Source of the DNA: Azospirillum sp. TSH100
GTDB lineage: Bacteria > Pseudomonadota > Alphaproteobacteria > Azospirillales > Azospirillaceae
NCBI RefSeq assembly: GCF_004923295.1
Contig: NZ_CP039640.1
Span: 186,001-250,000 of the forward strand
DNA: 64,000 nt
Direction of reading: 5' to 3'
This document shows, one piece after another, positions 17,057 to 26,427 of this stretch (position 1 is the stretch's first letter; each line of letters begins with the position of its first letter). A program made the position numbers and the translations under genes. The notes below the pieces were generated by a model. The model worked only from the letters and a program-made list of their open reading frames with translations, searched no databases and was not told the origin of the DNA.

Positions 17057-19294
17057 CTAGATATGCCGGTTCTGCTGGTGCCAGAGGTGCTGATAGATGT
17101 CGCAGCGCCCCAGCAGTTCGTCATGCTTGCCGCTGTCCACCACCTTGCCGCGATCCATCACCAGGATGGTGTCCGACGGCACCAGCGACGACAGCCGGTG
17201 CGAGATGATGATCACGGTGCGGCCGCGGGCGATGTTCATCAGGTTGGCCTGGACGATCGCCTCGCTCTCGGCGTCGAGCGCCGAGGTCGCCTCGTCCATG
17301 ATCAGGATCTTCGGGTTGGTCAGCAGGGCGCGGGCAATGGCCAGACGCTGGCGCTGACCGCCGGACAGGTTGGACGACCCCTCTTCCAGCATGGTGTCCA
17401 GACCCTTGGGCAGCCGTTCGACGAACTCGTCGGCGCCGGCCAGATGGATCACCTTCAGGATCTCCTCGGTCGTCGCCCCCGGCTTGGCGGCGGAGACGTT
17501 CTCACGGATGGTGCCGGTGAACAGGAAGTTATCCTGCAGCACCACGCCGATCGAGGCGCGGAGATGGTCGAGATCGTATTCGCGCAGATCGCGGCCGTCG
17601 ATGCGGATCAGCCCTTCCTGTGCCCGATGCAGCCCCTGCAACAATCGGGTCACGGTGGTCTTGCCGGAACCGCTGCGCCCCATCACGCCGAGGATGGTGC
17701 CTTCGGACGCGGTGAAGGAAACCCCGTCGAGCGCCGGCGGAGCCGAGGGGGCGTAGCGGAAGCGAACCTCCTGGAACTCCACCGTGCCGCGCAGGGTCGT
17801 GCGCAGGCCGCGGCCGGTGCGGCCCTCTTCCGGCGGATGGTTCATGATCGTGCCCAGCATCTGGACCGAGATCGACACCTCCTGGAACTGCTGGACCAGC
17901 TGGGCCATCTGCAGCAGCGGCTGGGTGACGCGGCCGGCCAGGATGTAGAAGGCGATCAGCGCGCCCATCATCAGGTCGCCGTTCAGCGCCAGATAGGTGC
18001 CGAGCCCGAGCAGGCAGGCCATCATCAGCTGGTTCAGCGGCTGGGCCACCGTCTGCCCGATGATCATGATGCGGCCGACGTCGAAGCGCTGTTCGGCGGC
18101 ACGGGCGACACGGTGGTCCCACTCCTGCTTCTGGCGGGCGTCGAGCGCCAGCGACTTCACCGTGCGCATGCCGTGGATGTTTTCGATCAGGAAGGACTGC
18201 TGGCGGATTTCCGCCTGGTAGAGGTCCTTCAGCCGGCCTTTGATCAGCGGGATCATGATGCCGATGTTGAGCGCCATCAGTGCCGAGAAGACCAGAACCA
18301 GAACGGTCAGCGGCACGCTGTACATGAACATGATCGGCAGGAAAATGACCAGCGAGACCGTGTCCAGCAGCGTCATGAAGAGCTGGCCGGTCAGGAAATT
18401 GCGGATACGCTCCGCCTGCTGCATGTTCTTGACGATTTCGCCCGACGAAACCCGCTCGAAGTAATGCATCGGCAGGCCGACGAGCTTGTTGAAGACCTGG
18501 ACGTTCATCTTCGCGTCGATCTTCTTCGTCGCGTAGAGCATCAGGTATTGGCGCAGATAGGAGAACGCCGCCTCGAACAGGATGACGCCGACCATGCCAA
18601 CCATCAGCACGCCGAGCGTGCCGAGGCTGCGGTGGACCAGCACGCGGTCGACCACAAGCTGGAAGAAGATCGGCACGGCGAGCGCGAACAGGCTCATCAT
18701 GATCGCCGCGATGCCGATGTCTCGGAAGATGCGCCTGTGGCGCAGGATCTCCACCAGGAACCACTTCAGGCCGAAGGGCTGCTCGATGTCGGTCAGACCG
18801 TAGTCCCGCTTCAGCAGCACCACCTCGCCGGCCCAGGCCTGGCTCAGGCGGATGCGGTCGACCGGCAGGATAACTTCCTGGCCTGCCAGCGGGTCCTGCA
18901 GGATGGCGACCTCGGTGTCGCCCTGCTTGCCGAAGCCCAGCACCACCATCGAGTTGCCGTTGCGCAGGCGCAGGATGGCGGGGAAGGCATCCTCGAGCTT
19001 GCCCAGATCCTCCCAATCCAGCGTCGCCGATTCGGCCTTCAGGCCGATGGACTTGGCGACGCGCAGGAGGCGGGCGGTGTCCAGCTCCTCGTTCCCGATG
19101 ACGTTGTTGTGCTGAAGCCGTTCGGCCGAAACATCCAGGCCACGCTGGCGCGCGACGGCAGCCAGGGAATGCAGCCCGGTGTGGGCGCAGGGGACTTCCG
19201 CAGCAAGGATCATGGAAACCGCCGTGAAAAATGTGGAATGCGTCGCGAAAGCAAGGTCTTCATACCGCTTGGTCACCCGGTTCCGATCGACCAT
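17057..19294 (-). CDS. type I secretion ABC transporter with degenerate C39-like domain
   Basis: 745 residues, ATG with AGGAG upstream. Three parts: an N-terminal C39-like domain (1-150), six membrane segments (about 165-450) and an ATPase domain. ATPase motifs are complete: GRSGSGKTT (Walker A, about 530), LSGGQRQRLAIARAL (signature), ILIMDEATSALD (Walker B) and IIISHRLS. The C39 domain keeps the fold marks (ILQDPLAGQE) but lacks the catalytic Cys near the N-terminus and the active-site His (NSMVVLG instead of HFVVL), so it is a non-cleaving, HlyB-like substrate-binding domain, not a processing peptidase. First gene of a three-gene operon with the adaptor and Sel1 protein. It probably exports RTX-type substrates through a C-terminal signal. 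Confidence 0.92.
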   Translation of the reverse strand: MVDRNRVTKRYEDLAFATHSTFFTAVSMILAAEVPCAHTGLHSLAAVARQRGLDVSAERLQHNNVIGNEELDTARLLRVAKSIGLKAESATLDWEDLGKLEDAFPAILRLRNGNSMVVLGFGKQGDTEVAILQDPLAGQEVILPVDRIRLSQAWAGEVVLLKRDYGLTDIEQPFGLKWFLVEILRHRRIFRDIGIAAIMMSLFALAVPIFFQLVVDRVLVHRSLGTLGVLMVGMVGVILFEAAFSYLRQYLMLYATKKIDAKMNVQVFNKLVGLPMHYFERVSSGEIVKNMQQAERIRNFLTGQLFMTLLDTVSLVIFLPIMFMYSVPLTVLVLVFSALMALNIGIMIPLIKGRLKDLYQAEIRQQSFLIENIHGMRTVKSLALDARQKQEWDHRVARAAEQRFDVGRIMIIGQTVAQPLNQLMMACLLGLGTYLALNGDLMMGALIAFYILAGRVTQPLLQMAQLVQQFQEVSISVQMLGTIMNHPPEEGRTGRGLRTTLRGTVEFQEVRFRYAPSAPPALDGVSFTASEGTILGVMGRSGSGKTTVTRLLQGLHRAQEGLIRIDGRDLREYDLDHLRASIGVVLQDNFLFTGTIRENVSAAKPGATTEEILKVIHLAGADEFVERLPKGLDTMLEEGSSNLSGGQRQRLAIARALLTNPKILIMDEATSALDAESEAIVQANLMNIARGRTVIIISHRLSSLVPSDTILVMDRGKVVDSGKHDELLGRCDIYQHLWHQQNRHI

Positions 19295-19574
19295 ACGCTC
19301 CTTTGGTCAGGGGCGCGACGAAGCGCGTGCGTCCGCCACTTGCAGACGATGCCTGACCACGCGATTCCGCTGAGATAGCAGAAGAGGCCCAACAGCGGCA
19401 AGCCATCTGTCCCCAAAGGCATCCCTCATCCATCATATGCTACCGGTCCATGTGTCAGTTGCGGCACAACGGACCGCGGAACGAGATGCCGCTTGCGGAC
19501 GGTGCACGGTCATTGCTATCGACCGATGGGATGGTTCTTTGCCGACAAAAACATAACGCCAAGCGGTCAGCCCG

Positions 19575-21539
19575 ATGAAAAAGCCTTCACGCAAGCAGGC
19601 CAAGGCGAAACGCCCGGCCCCCCAGCCTGCTCCCCTGCCCGCCGCCCGGATCACGGCAGCTGAGGCACCTGGGGCCGAGGCCGGGTTCGGCCGGGCGCTG
19701 ACCCTGCACCGGGAAGGCCGGACTGCCGAGGCCGAGGCCGGCTACCGGGCCGTGCTGGCCGCCGACCCGGGCCACCCCAACGCCAACAACAACCTCGCCA
19801 TCATCCTGCGCGCCCGCGGCGACTGGGAGGAGGCGCTGGGCTGCTACCGCCGGGCGCTCGCCCGCAACGCGGCCGATCCTTTCGTCCACAGCAACCACGG
19901 CTGCCTGCTGCTCGACATGGGCCGCGTCACCGAGGCGGAGGAGGCTCTGCGCGCCGCCATCCGGCTGAAGCCCGACTATGCAGAGGCCCATTTCAACCTG
20001 GCCAACATCCTGCGCAACCGCGGCGACCGCAACGGCGCCCGCGCCGCCTATGGCGAGGCGCTGCGTCTGAAGCCCGACATGGCGGCGGCGCTGTGCAACC
20101 TGGGCGACCTGCACAAGGGTGGAGTAGAGCTGGCCCGCGCGGTGGAATGCTTCGTCGCCGCGCTGAAGGCCGACCCGAAATCGGCCGAGGCCTGGAACAA
20201 TCTGGGCGAGACGCTGAAGGAGATGGGGCGCATCGAGGAGGCGATCGGCGTCTTCCAGAAGGGGCTGGAGGCCCATCCCAGCCATGCCCTGATGCACTCG
20301 AACCTGCTACTGGCACTGCACTACACGCCGGCCGTCCCGCCGGAGACCATCTTCAAGGCGCATGTGGCCTGGGCACAGCGCCATGCCGACCCGCTGCTGC
20401 CCGCCGGCAAGCGCCACGCCAACCCGCGCGATCCCGAACGCCGCCTGCGCATCGGCTACGTCTCGCCCGACTTCTGCGCCCATTCCGTCGCCTTCTTCGC
20501 CGAGCCGCTGATCCAGGAGCATGACCGCAATCGGTTCGACGTGTTCTGCTACCATGCGGCCACACGCTCGGACGTGGTCACCGAACGGCTGAAGGGGCTG
20601 GCCGGGGGCTGGCGGTCGCTGGTCGGGATGGACGACGCCCGCGCCGCCACGCTGATCGAGCAGGACGGCATCGACATCCTGGTCGATCTGACCGGCCACA
20701 CCGCCAACAACCGGCTGACCCTGTTCGCCCGCAAGCCGGCGCCGGTCCAGGTGAGCTGGCTGGGATATCCCGACACCACCGGCATGCGCGCCATCGACTG
20801 GCGCTTCAGCGACGCCGTCACCGAACCGCCGGGCGAGGCGGACCGGCTGAGCGCCGAGCGCATCGTCCGGCTGCCCCACGGCTTCCACAGCTACCGCCCG
20901 CCGGTGGATGTCGCCCCGCCGGCCGAGCCGCCGTTCAGGGCCAACGGCCATGTCACCTTCGGCTCCTTCAACAACACCTCCAAGGTTACCGGAGAGGTGG
21001 TGCGGGTCTGGTCGGAGATCCTGAAGCGCGTGCCGAACTCCCGCCTGATCGTCAAGAGCGCGCAGATGGGCGACGAGGAAACGCGCCGGCGTTACCTGAA
21101 CACCTTCGTCCAGTTCGGGATCGATGCCGGCCGCGTCGAGCTGCTGGCCCGCATCGACGCCGCCGATGGGCACCTGCGCGCCTACGACCGCATCGACATC
21201 GGGCTCGACCCCTTCCCCTACAACGGCACCACCACCACCTGCGAGGCGCTGTGGATGGGCGTGCCGGTGGTGACGGTGACGGGTGCCAACCACGTCGCCC
21301 GCGTCGGCGCCAGCCTGCTGACTCATTGCGGCCTGACCGAGCTGGTGGCATCCGACGAGGCCGGCTACATCGCCACCGCGGTGGCGCTCGCCGGAGACCC
21401 GGAGCGCTTGGGCGGGCTGCGCCGGACCATGCGCGACCGGCTGAACACCGCCCCGCTGACCGACTACAAGGGTTTTGCCCGCGGGGTCGAGGCCGCCTAC
21501 CGCGCGATATGGCGCGACTGGCTGGCGCGCACAGCCTGA
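19575..21539 (+). CDS. TPR-fused GT41 glycosyltransferase (O-GlcNAc-transferase-like)
   Basis: 654 residues. About six TPR units occupy residues 30-250 (AEAGYRAVLAADPGHPNANN is typical), followed by the GT41 catalytic region. Signatures: RIGYVSPDFCAHSVAFF (about 295-311), DILVDLTGHTANNRLTLFAR, APVQVSWLGYPDTTGM, FGSFNNTSKVT (the Lys of the UDP site) and IDIGLDPFPYNGTTTTCEAL (about 540). In this family the TPRs guide Ser/Thr acceptor proteins to the transferase. The gene is divergent from the secretion operon and near no other TPR gene of its own type. A possible acceptor is the Ser/Thr-rich repeat protein at 35002, by inference. Other bacterial members glycosylate adhesins or flagellin. Confidence 0.88.
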   Translation: MKKPSRKQAKAKRPAPQPAPLPAARITAAEAPGAEAGFGRALTLHREGRTAEAEAGYRAVLAADPGHPNANNNLAIILRARGDWEEALGCYRRALARNAADPFVHSNHGCLLLDMGRVTEAEEALRAAIRLKPDYAEAHFNLANILRNRGDRNGARAAYGEALRLKPDMAAALCNLGDLHKGGVELARAVECFVAALKADPKSAEAWNNLGETLKEMGRIEEAIGVFQKGLEAHPSHALMHSNLLLALHYTPAVPPETIFKAHVAWAQRHADPLLPAGKRHANPRDPERRLRIGYVSPDFCAHSVAFFAEPLIQEHDRNRFDVFCYHAATRSDVVTERLKGLAGGWRSLVGMDDARAATLIEQDGIDILVDLTGHTANNRLTLFARKPAPVQVSWLGYPDTTGMRAIDWRFSDAVTEPPGEADRLSAERIVRLPHGFHSYRPPVDVAPPAEPPFRANGHVTFGSFNNTSKVTGEVVRVWSEILKRVPNSRLIVKSAQMGDEETRRRYLNTFVQFGIDAGRVELLARIDAADGHLRAYDRIDIGLDPFPYNGTTTTCEALWMGVPVVTVTGANHVARVGASLLTHCGLTELVASDEAGYIATAVALAGDPERLGGLRRTMRDRLNTAPLTDYKGFARGVEAAYRAIWRDWLARTA

Positions 21540-21564
21540 CCGGCCGGCCCTGGCGGGCCGGTCA
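21537..21564 (+). terminator. hairpin overlapping the GT41 gene stop
   Basis: TGACCGGCC (21537-21545) pairs with GGCCGGTCA (21556-21564), with a GC-rich loop. No T-run follows, so terminator function is inferred from position. Confidence 0.4.
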
Positions 21565-21698
21565 TGGAGTGGCGGCATCGCAGGGTGCCGGCCGACTTGA
21601 CAAGCGCCGTCCCGGCACGGGATCGTCCGCCCGGCAGCCGTCCCGGCGCCTGCCGACAGGGACCGCCGATGCGGGCGGCCAGAACAGGGTTTCCCATC

Positions 21699-22880
21699 AT
21701 GATTCCGAACTTGGCTTTCACCTGGCAGCTCACGGAGGTCCACGGCTGGGGACTGGTGGGTGTCCACACCGCCCTCTACCTCGCCGACATGGGCCGGCCG
21801 CCGCTGCTGCTTGAAAAGCCTTTGATGGGAACCCTGCGCCCGGAGAACCGCGCCAGGCTGCAATCGTTGGAGGGCCCCTATCAGCAGGTCACCGCCATGG
21901 CCGACAATGCCAAGGGCCACATGCTGCTGCTGAAGGAATTCGACGTCCTGCACGCGCTGGGCAACGGCTTCACCGCCGGTGGCCCGTCGGGGCGCTTCCG
22001 CGGCCGGCGCAACATCGGCGTCATCGCCTATGAGGAAACCCGCTTCACGCCCGAGGTGATGGCGCGCGCCCGCCAGTACGACCGCATCGTCGTGCATTCG
22101 ACCTACAACAGGCAGTTGCTGGAGATCTGGGGCTTCGACAATATCGGCCTCGCCTTCCAGGGCATCGACCCGACCGAGATGGTGGAGGCGGAGCCGAGCG
22201 GCCGGTTCGGCGACCGGTTCGTCATCTTCTCCGGCGGGAAGCTGGAGTTCCGCAAGGGCCAGGACATCGTGCTGGCCGCCTTCCGCGCCTTCCGTCAGCG
22301 CCATCCCGACGCGCTGCTCGTCACCGCCTGGCAGAACGCCTGGCCGGAGGTCGGCATGACCATGGCGGAATCACCCCTGGCGCCGAAGCCTCCGCGCATC
22401 CTGCCCAACAACATGGTCGACGTGAAGAGCTGGGCCTTGGAGAACGGCGCCGACGAGGAAGGCTTCGTCGACCTCGGCTTCCTCGGCCGCCACCAGATCG
22501 CCGGCGTGCTGGCCGATTGCCACGCCGCCGTCTTCCCCAACCGCTGCGAGGGGGCGACCAACCTGGTCGCCATGGAGGCGATGGCCTGCGGCGTGCCGGT
22601 GGTGCTGTCCAACAACACCGGCCACCGCGACCTGCTGAAAAGCCCGACCCAGGGCGATGACCTGTGCCTGACGCTGGACCGGCAGGTCCCGGTCGCCGAC
22701 CGCGACGGCAGCCGCTTCGGTTGGGGTGAATCCTCGGTCGACGAACTGGTGGAAGCGTTGGAACGCCTCTACGCCGACCGCGCCGCCGCCAAGGCCCGCG
22801 CCGCCCGCGCCAAAGCCTTCATCCGCACCGAACGCACGTGGCGGGCCTTTGCCGAGGCGTTCGTCAGCGCGATCCAGTAG
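21699..22880 (+). CDS. GT4 glycosyltransferase
   Basis: About 393 residues from ATG 21699 (MIPNLAFTWQ), where the family-like beginning occurs; an upstream ATG at 21669 would add ten residues without family character. The GT4 nucleotide-sugar site is CEGATNLVAMEAMACGVPVV (about 283-302), preceded by VIFSGGKLEFRKGQDIVL (about 174-191), the usual GT-B C-terminal domain start. It transfers a sugar from a nucleotide donor to a growing glycan; donor unknown. Transcribed in the direction of the GT41 gene, 160 bases apart. A perfect hairpin follows. Confidence 0.82.
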   Translation: MIPNLAFTWQLTEVHGWGLVGVHTALYLADMGRPPLLLEKPLMGTLRPENRARLQSLEGPYQQVTAMADNAKGHMLLLKEFDVLHALGNGFTAGGPSGRFRGRRNIGVIAYEETRFTPEVMARARQYDRIVVHSTYNRQLLEIWGFDNIGLAFQGIDPTEMVEAEPSGRFGDRFVIFSGGKLEFRKGQDIVLAAFRAFRQRHPDALLVTAWQNAWPEVGMTMAESPLAPKPPRILPNNMVDVKSWALENGADEEGFVDLGFLGRHQIAGVLADCHAAVFPNRCEGATNLVAMEAMACGVPVVLSNNTGHRDLLKSPTQGDDLCLTLDRQVPVADRDGSRFGWGESSVDELVEALERLYADRAAAKARAARAKAFIRTERTWRAFAEAFVSAIQ

Positions 22881-22904
22881 AATCCTCCGAGACCGGTTTC
22901 CAAC

Positions 22905-22927
22905 GGCGCCCGCCGATGGCGGGCGCC
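22905..22927 (+). terminator. GC-rich terminator-like hairpin after the GT4 gene
   Basis: Perfect 10-bp stem GGCGCCCGCC / GGCGGGCGCC with a 3-base loop, 25 bases past the stop at 22880. It lacks a T-run; a stem of this strength can still pause polymerase. Confidence 0.5.
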
Positions 22928-23007
22928 GCCATTCCTCCGTGTCGCCTTCCTGCGACCAACACTGCGAAAGCCGGGATCGCGGCTCTACCGCACTGCACGG
23001 AAGAGTA

Positions 23008-24219
23008 TCAGGCATCCCTCTCATGAAGACGAACATCCCGATTTGCAGAGAACCTGCAAACTCCTGATGTATAGGTCCTCACCTCAAGATCGATTGCCGT
23101 CCTGTTCAAAGAGAAATCGACGCGGATCCTTTGATAACCCTCACCTGTCACATCACCCAGACGTATCGCCCGATGGGCATGAACCGCAGTGCCTTTTTCC
23201 GAAGAGACGTCGATAAAGCCGATTTCATGAGCATCGTCCAAACCGTTGGGAAGGTCTGACAGCTTCACTTCCACAGTGATCGTGTAATTCCCTCTCCTCA
23301 GGCGGATGTATGGCCCGAAGATGAGGAACCCGACCTCGCCCGGCTCAGCCATGAAGACGGTCCTGGCATACTGAGCGATGGTCCGGCCGCAGGCTGAATT
23401 GATGCCGGAGAGTCGTCTTCCATCCTTTTTCGCTCTCTCAATGAAGGGCTTGGCAGCCTCATTGTAGATAATCGTATCGAGACGGTTCAGCTTTACCAGA
23501 AGCTCTTCCGTTTCATCATCGATCTTAAGGTCTTCAATTTCCTCGAAACACGCTGTTCCATCGAGATTGTTGTTTCTTGTCTCATTCAGCCGCGGGATAA
23601 CGGCAGGAACCGCTATATTGAAATGACGGCATATGACGTCGATCGACTCATCCATGAACTCCGCGATGCCGTAGACATCTATCTTTTCAAGGTTTCGCAA
23701 AGCACGATCGAGCATCTCTTGATCGTCACCATCCCGCCAAAGCTCCCAATCATTTTTCATTGTATGATCGGTCAGGTACCTTGCCGTGACATTTTCGGTC
23801 AAAGTACGGAGGAGAGGAATTGGGAACTTCAGAAACTCTTTTAATGCATACTCTCTTGCAAGCCGAGGGTAATGGAGGTTGTTCTCTTCGACATGACTGT
23901 CGGTATGACTTTTCCAATACAAATACTGAGAAATGAGACGATCGACAGGCTCACGAAGAACCGTCACCATCTGGAAAGGCTTCGGAATGTAAGTGCTGAA
24001 TCTATCGAAACTGTCGTGGGCGGAGAAATATTTGTACTTCAACAAATTTCGTGGTGACCACGCAGAAATACCAGATAACCTTTCTGGGCAGACTTCATTA
24101 GGCAGGAAATTTTCCCTCAGAATATGGTCAAGGGTTGTTCCAGCTGTTTTTGCTATGTGAAGAAACACCAACCGGTCATGGTTTGAATTATTGTCCGAAT
24201 AATCCTTATCAAACCTCAT
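23008..24219 (-). CDS. sulfotransferase-like enzyme with a C-terminal beta domain
   Basis: 403 residues, ATG start. The 5'-phosphosulfate-binding loop HIAKTAGTTLDHIL (about 21-34) and the 3'-phosphate-binding segment VLREPVDRLISQYLYW (about 87-102) mark a PAPS-dependent sulfotransferase. Residues 290-403 form a separate beta-rich region (LRRGNYTITVEVKL) resembling a carbohydrate-binding or jelly-roll domain. The gene is visibly AT-richer than its neighbours and uses A/T-ending codons, so it is probably acquired. It would sulfate a sugar of the surface glycan. No PAPS-making genes are nearby. It is alone on its strand. Confidence 0.72.
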   Translation of the reverse strand: MRFDKDYSDNNSNHDRLVFLHIAKTAGTTLDHILRENFLPNEVCPERLSGISAWSPRNLLKYKYFSAHDSFDRFSTYIPKPFQMVTVLREPVDRLISQYLYWKSHTDSHVEENNLHYPRLAREYALKEFLKFPIPLLRTLTENVTARYLTDHTMKNDWELWRDGDDQEMLDRALRNLEKIDVYGIAEFMDESIDVICRHFNIAVPAVIPRLNETRNNNLDGTACFEEIEDLKIDDETEELLVKLNRLDTIIYNEAAKPFIERAKKDGRRLSGINSACGRTIAQYARTVFMAEPGEVGFLIFGPYIRLRRGNYTITVEVKLSDLPNGLDDAHEIGFIDVSSEKGTAVHAHRAIRLGDVTGEGYQRIRVDFSLNRTAIDLEVRTYTSGVCRFSANRDVRLHERDA

Positions 24220-24419
24220 TGCTCTACCACCATATCTTTAGATGGTGGAAATCCATCCATCTCTCTAGAAAAGATAGAATATTCTTCACCCCCTTGAAAA
24301 GTGCGAAAAGGTTCCCTGCGCTTATATCTCAGGAGGAGGGCGGACCGTGAAGGGGCCGGGCGGCGCTCCCCGCAAAGCTCTGGGGAGGCTTTCACCCTGC
24401 ACCTTGCGGAAGCCAGCCA

Positions 24420-26231
24420 TTATCGCCTCACCTCATCCAGGACGTCGAGCAGGCGACGGGCGGCGGCATCCCAGGTGAAGGTTTCCGTAAGGTGGCGGGC
24501 GGCATCCCGGCGCTCGGCCTCGGGGTTGCGGACGACACGGGACAGGATCTCTGCCGCCGCATCCTCATCCGGGTGCCACCAGTCCAGCCCGTGGAAAGCC
24601 GGGTAATAGGCGCTGCTGTAGGGCATCAGCGCCGGACCGGTCGTGCAGGGGATCAGGTGGGCGACCTCATCGTTCAGGTAAGCGGTATAGGCGCTGTGCC
24701 TGGGAGCGATCAGGCCGGCGCCCAGGCAGCCCGCCCGGGTGATCGGCAGGTCCCAGCCCTCGCCGTGCGACAGGCTGAAATAATGGGTCGCCATGGCGTA
24801 GAGGCAGGCAATACCCTGCTCGTCGTAGCGGTCGGTGAGCAGCGCGATGGGAGCCGCCGCCTCCATCCGGCGGCCGGTGGCGCGCATGCCCTGCTCCAGC
24901 AGCCGGCGAACCTCGCCGACCAGGGACGAGCCACCCTTGCCCACCTTCAGGATCAGGATCGCGTCGTCATCGGCGCGGGTGGCGCGCAGCCAGACCCGCA
25001 GAAGCCCGTCCAGGTTCTTGCGGGCAACGAAGTCGGAGATGTTGAGCACGCGGACCCGATACTCCATCACGCCCCGGCCGCGCGACCCCATGATGGGCAG
25101 CGGCCGGGCCCCGGCGTCCGCCGGGTTGGGGGCGATGCCGGGCGGACAGACGCGGATGCGGTCCTCCGGATGGCCGGCGGCGATCCAGGCCAGCCGGGAG
25201 GATTCGGTCGGCACGATCACCAGATCATGCGCCCGATTGCAGAGGGCGAAGACGGCGGGGATCCGCGGCCCTTCGAACATGGTGTAATTGACGGTCGGCA
25301 CGCCGGGGATCGGCTCGACCAGCGGCGGGGTCAGCACGCTGAGCGCCAGACGGGGCCGTACCGGCGCATCCAGCCGCCGCGCCGCCGCCTGCAGGATCGG
25401 GTCGGCGAAGGAGGGGCGCCAGCTCTCCTCGCCCGCCAGCCCGGCCAGCCGCAGCGTCTGCCCGCGCTCCATCAGGCTGCGCACGAAATGCTGGGCGAAG
25501 TCGCCGTAGCCCGACAGAACCGAGAAGGGCGCGCGCACCAGCAGCCCGTGGGGAAGCTGCGGCCGGCCGGCTTCTTCGGCGATCCGGCGGTAGAGACGGG
25601 CACGGGCCAGGGTGTTCGCCGCCTCGCCGGTCACGGCACCGCCTTCCGCCAGCACCGCCTCCGCCAGGTCAGGCCGGCCGGACGACAGCCAGGCCGTGGC
25701 CAGATGGCCACGGGCATCGGCATGGCCGGGCTGCCGCGCCAGCACGTCGGACAGGATCGCGGCTGCCTCGGCATGAGCGCCGTTCGACATCAACGACACC
25801 GCCAGCAGCACCCGGCGGTCGGGGTCGTTGGGGGCGAGCCTGACGGCGCGGCGCAGATGGCGCAACGCCCCGTCATGATCGCCCAAACCATGCAGCAGGC
25901 TGCCCAGCCGGTCCTGCACCTCCAGCTGGTCCGGCACCAGGGCCGCAACCATGCGGAACTGGGCGACGGCTTCCATCCGCGCGCCCCTCGCCTGCTGCAC
26001 CACCGCCAGATTGATGCGCGCCTGGAAGAAGGAGGGATCGAGCGCCACCAGGCCCGACAGCCGCTCCACCGCCTCGTCCAGGCGGCCCAGCTCGTACAGG
26101 ATGACGCCGGCAAGGTTGAGAGCCCCGCTGTCGCCGGGGGCCTCGCGCAGAACCTGTTCTGCCAGGGCCAGGGCGTCGTCGCGGCGACCGGCCCGGTAAT
26201 GCTCTATGGCGCGCGCGATGTCTTGACCCAT
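24420..26231 (-). CDS. TPR-fused GT4-type glycosyltransferase
   Basis: 603 residues from the ATG at 26231 (MGQDIARAIEHYR); longer upstream extension in the same frame lacks protein character. TPR-like units fill residues 1-210 (AIEHYRAGRRDDALALAEQV and YELGRLDEAVERLSGLVALD). From about 220 a GT-B enzyme follows: VLSGYGDFAQHFVRSLMERG (about 230-249), a hinge with RVLNISDFVARKNLDGLLRV (about 395-414), and FSLSHGEGWDLPITRAGCLG (about 485-504), the GT4 donor-site segment. It is divergent from the TPR protein at 26428. Acceptor unknown. Part of a set of TPR-fused enzymes in this window. Confidence 0.8.
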   Translation of the reverse strand: MGQDIARAIEHYRAGRRDDALALAEQVLREAPGDSGALNLAGVILYELGRLDEAVERLSGLVALDPSFFQARINLAVVQQARGARMEAVAQFRMVAALVPDQLEVQDRLGSLLHGLGDHDGALRHLRRAVRLAPNDPDRRVLLAVSLMSNGAHAEAAAILSDVLARQPGHADARGHLATAWLSSGRPDLAEAVLAEGGAVTGEAANTLARARLYRRIAEEAGRPQLPHGLLVRAPFSVLSGYGDFAQHFVRSLMERGQTLRLAGLAGEESWRPSFADPILQAAARRLDAPVRPRLALSVLTPPLVEPIPGVPTVNYTMFEGPRIPAVFALCNRAHDLVIVPTESSRLAWIAAGHPEDRIRVCPPGIAPNPADAGARPLPIMGSRGRGVMEYRVRVLNISDFVARKNLDGLLRVWLRATRADDDAILILKVGKGGSSLVGEVRRLLEQGMRATGRRMEAAAPIALLTDRYDEQGIACLYAMATHYFSLSHGEGWDLPITRAGCLGAGLIAPRHSAYTAYLNDEVAHLIPCTTGPALMPYSSAYYPAFHGLDWWHPDEDAAAEILSRVVRNPEAERRDAARHLTETFTWDAAARRLLDVLDEVRR

Positions 26232-26427
26232 GAAGCGGCTATCCACTGGCTTTGCGGGGAAAAGGCCGGAAGGCGGACGAAGAATGCGGTCTTCCGGTTC
26301 GCGGCCATAGCACGGCATGTTTTTTCGGGTCAACCGGTGGCGGTCCGCCTGCCCGGAAGGGCTTCCGGAATTGCAATCGGCGCCGTCCAACGGCCATAAA
26401 GGCACCCTGCCCTTCGCGAGCCCGTCC

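Noticed and set aside
15863..19378. A 1171-residue plus-strand frame opposite the secretion operon
   Set aside because: It is the complementary shadow of three well-supported genes with complete motifs and is rich in His, Gln and Arg, typical of antisense reading in GC-rich DNA.
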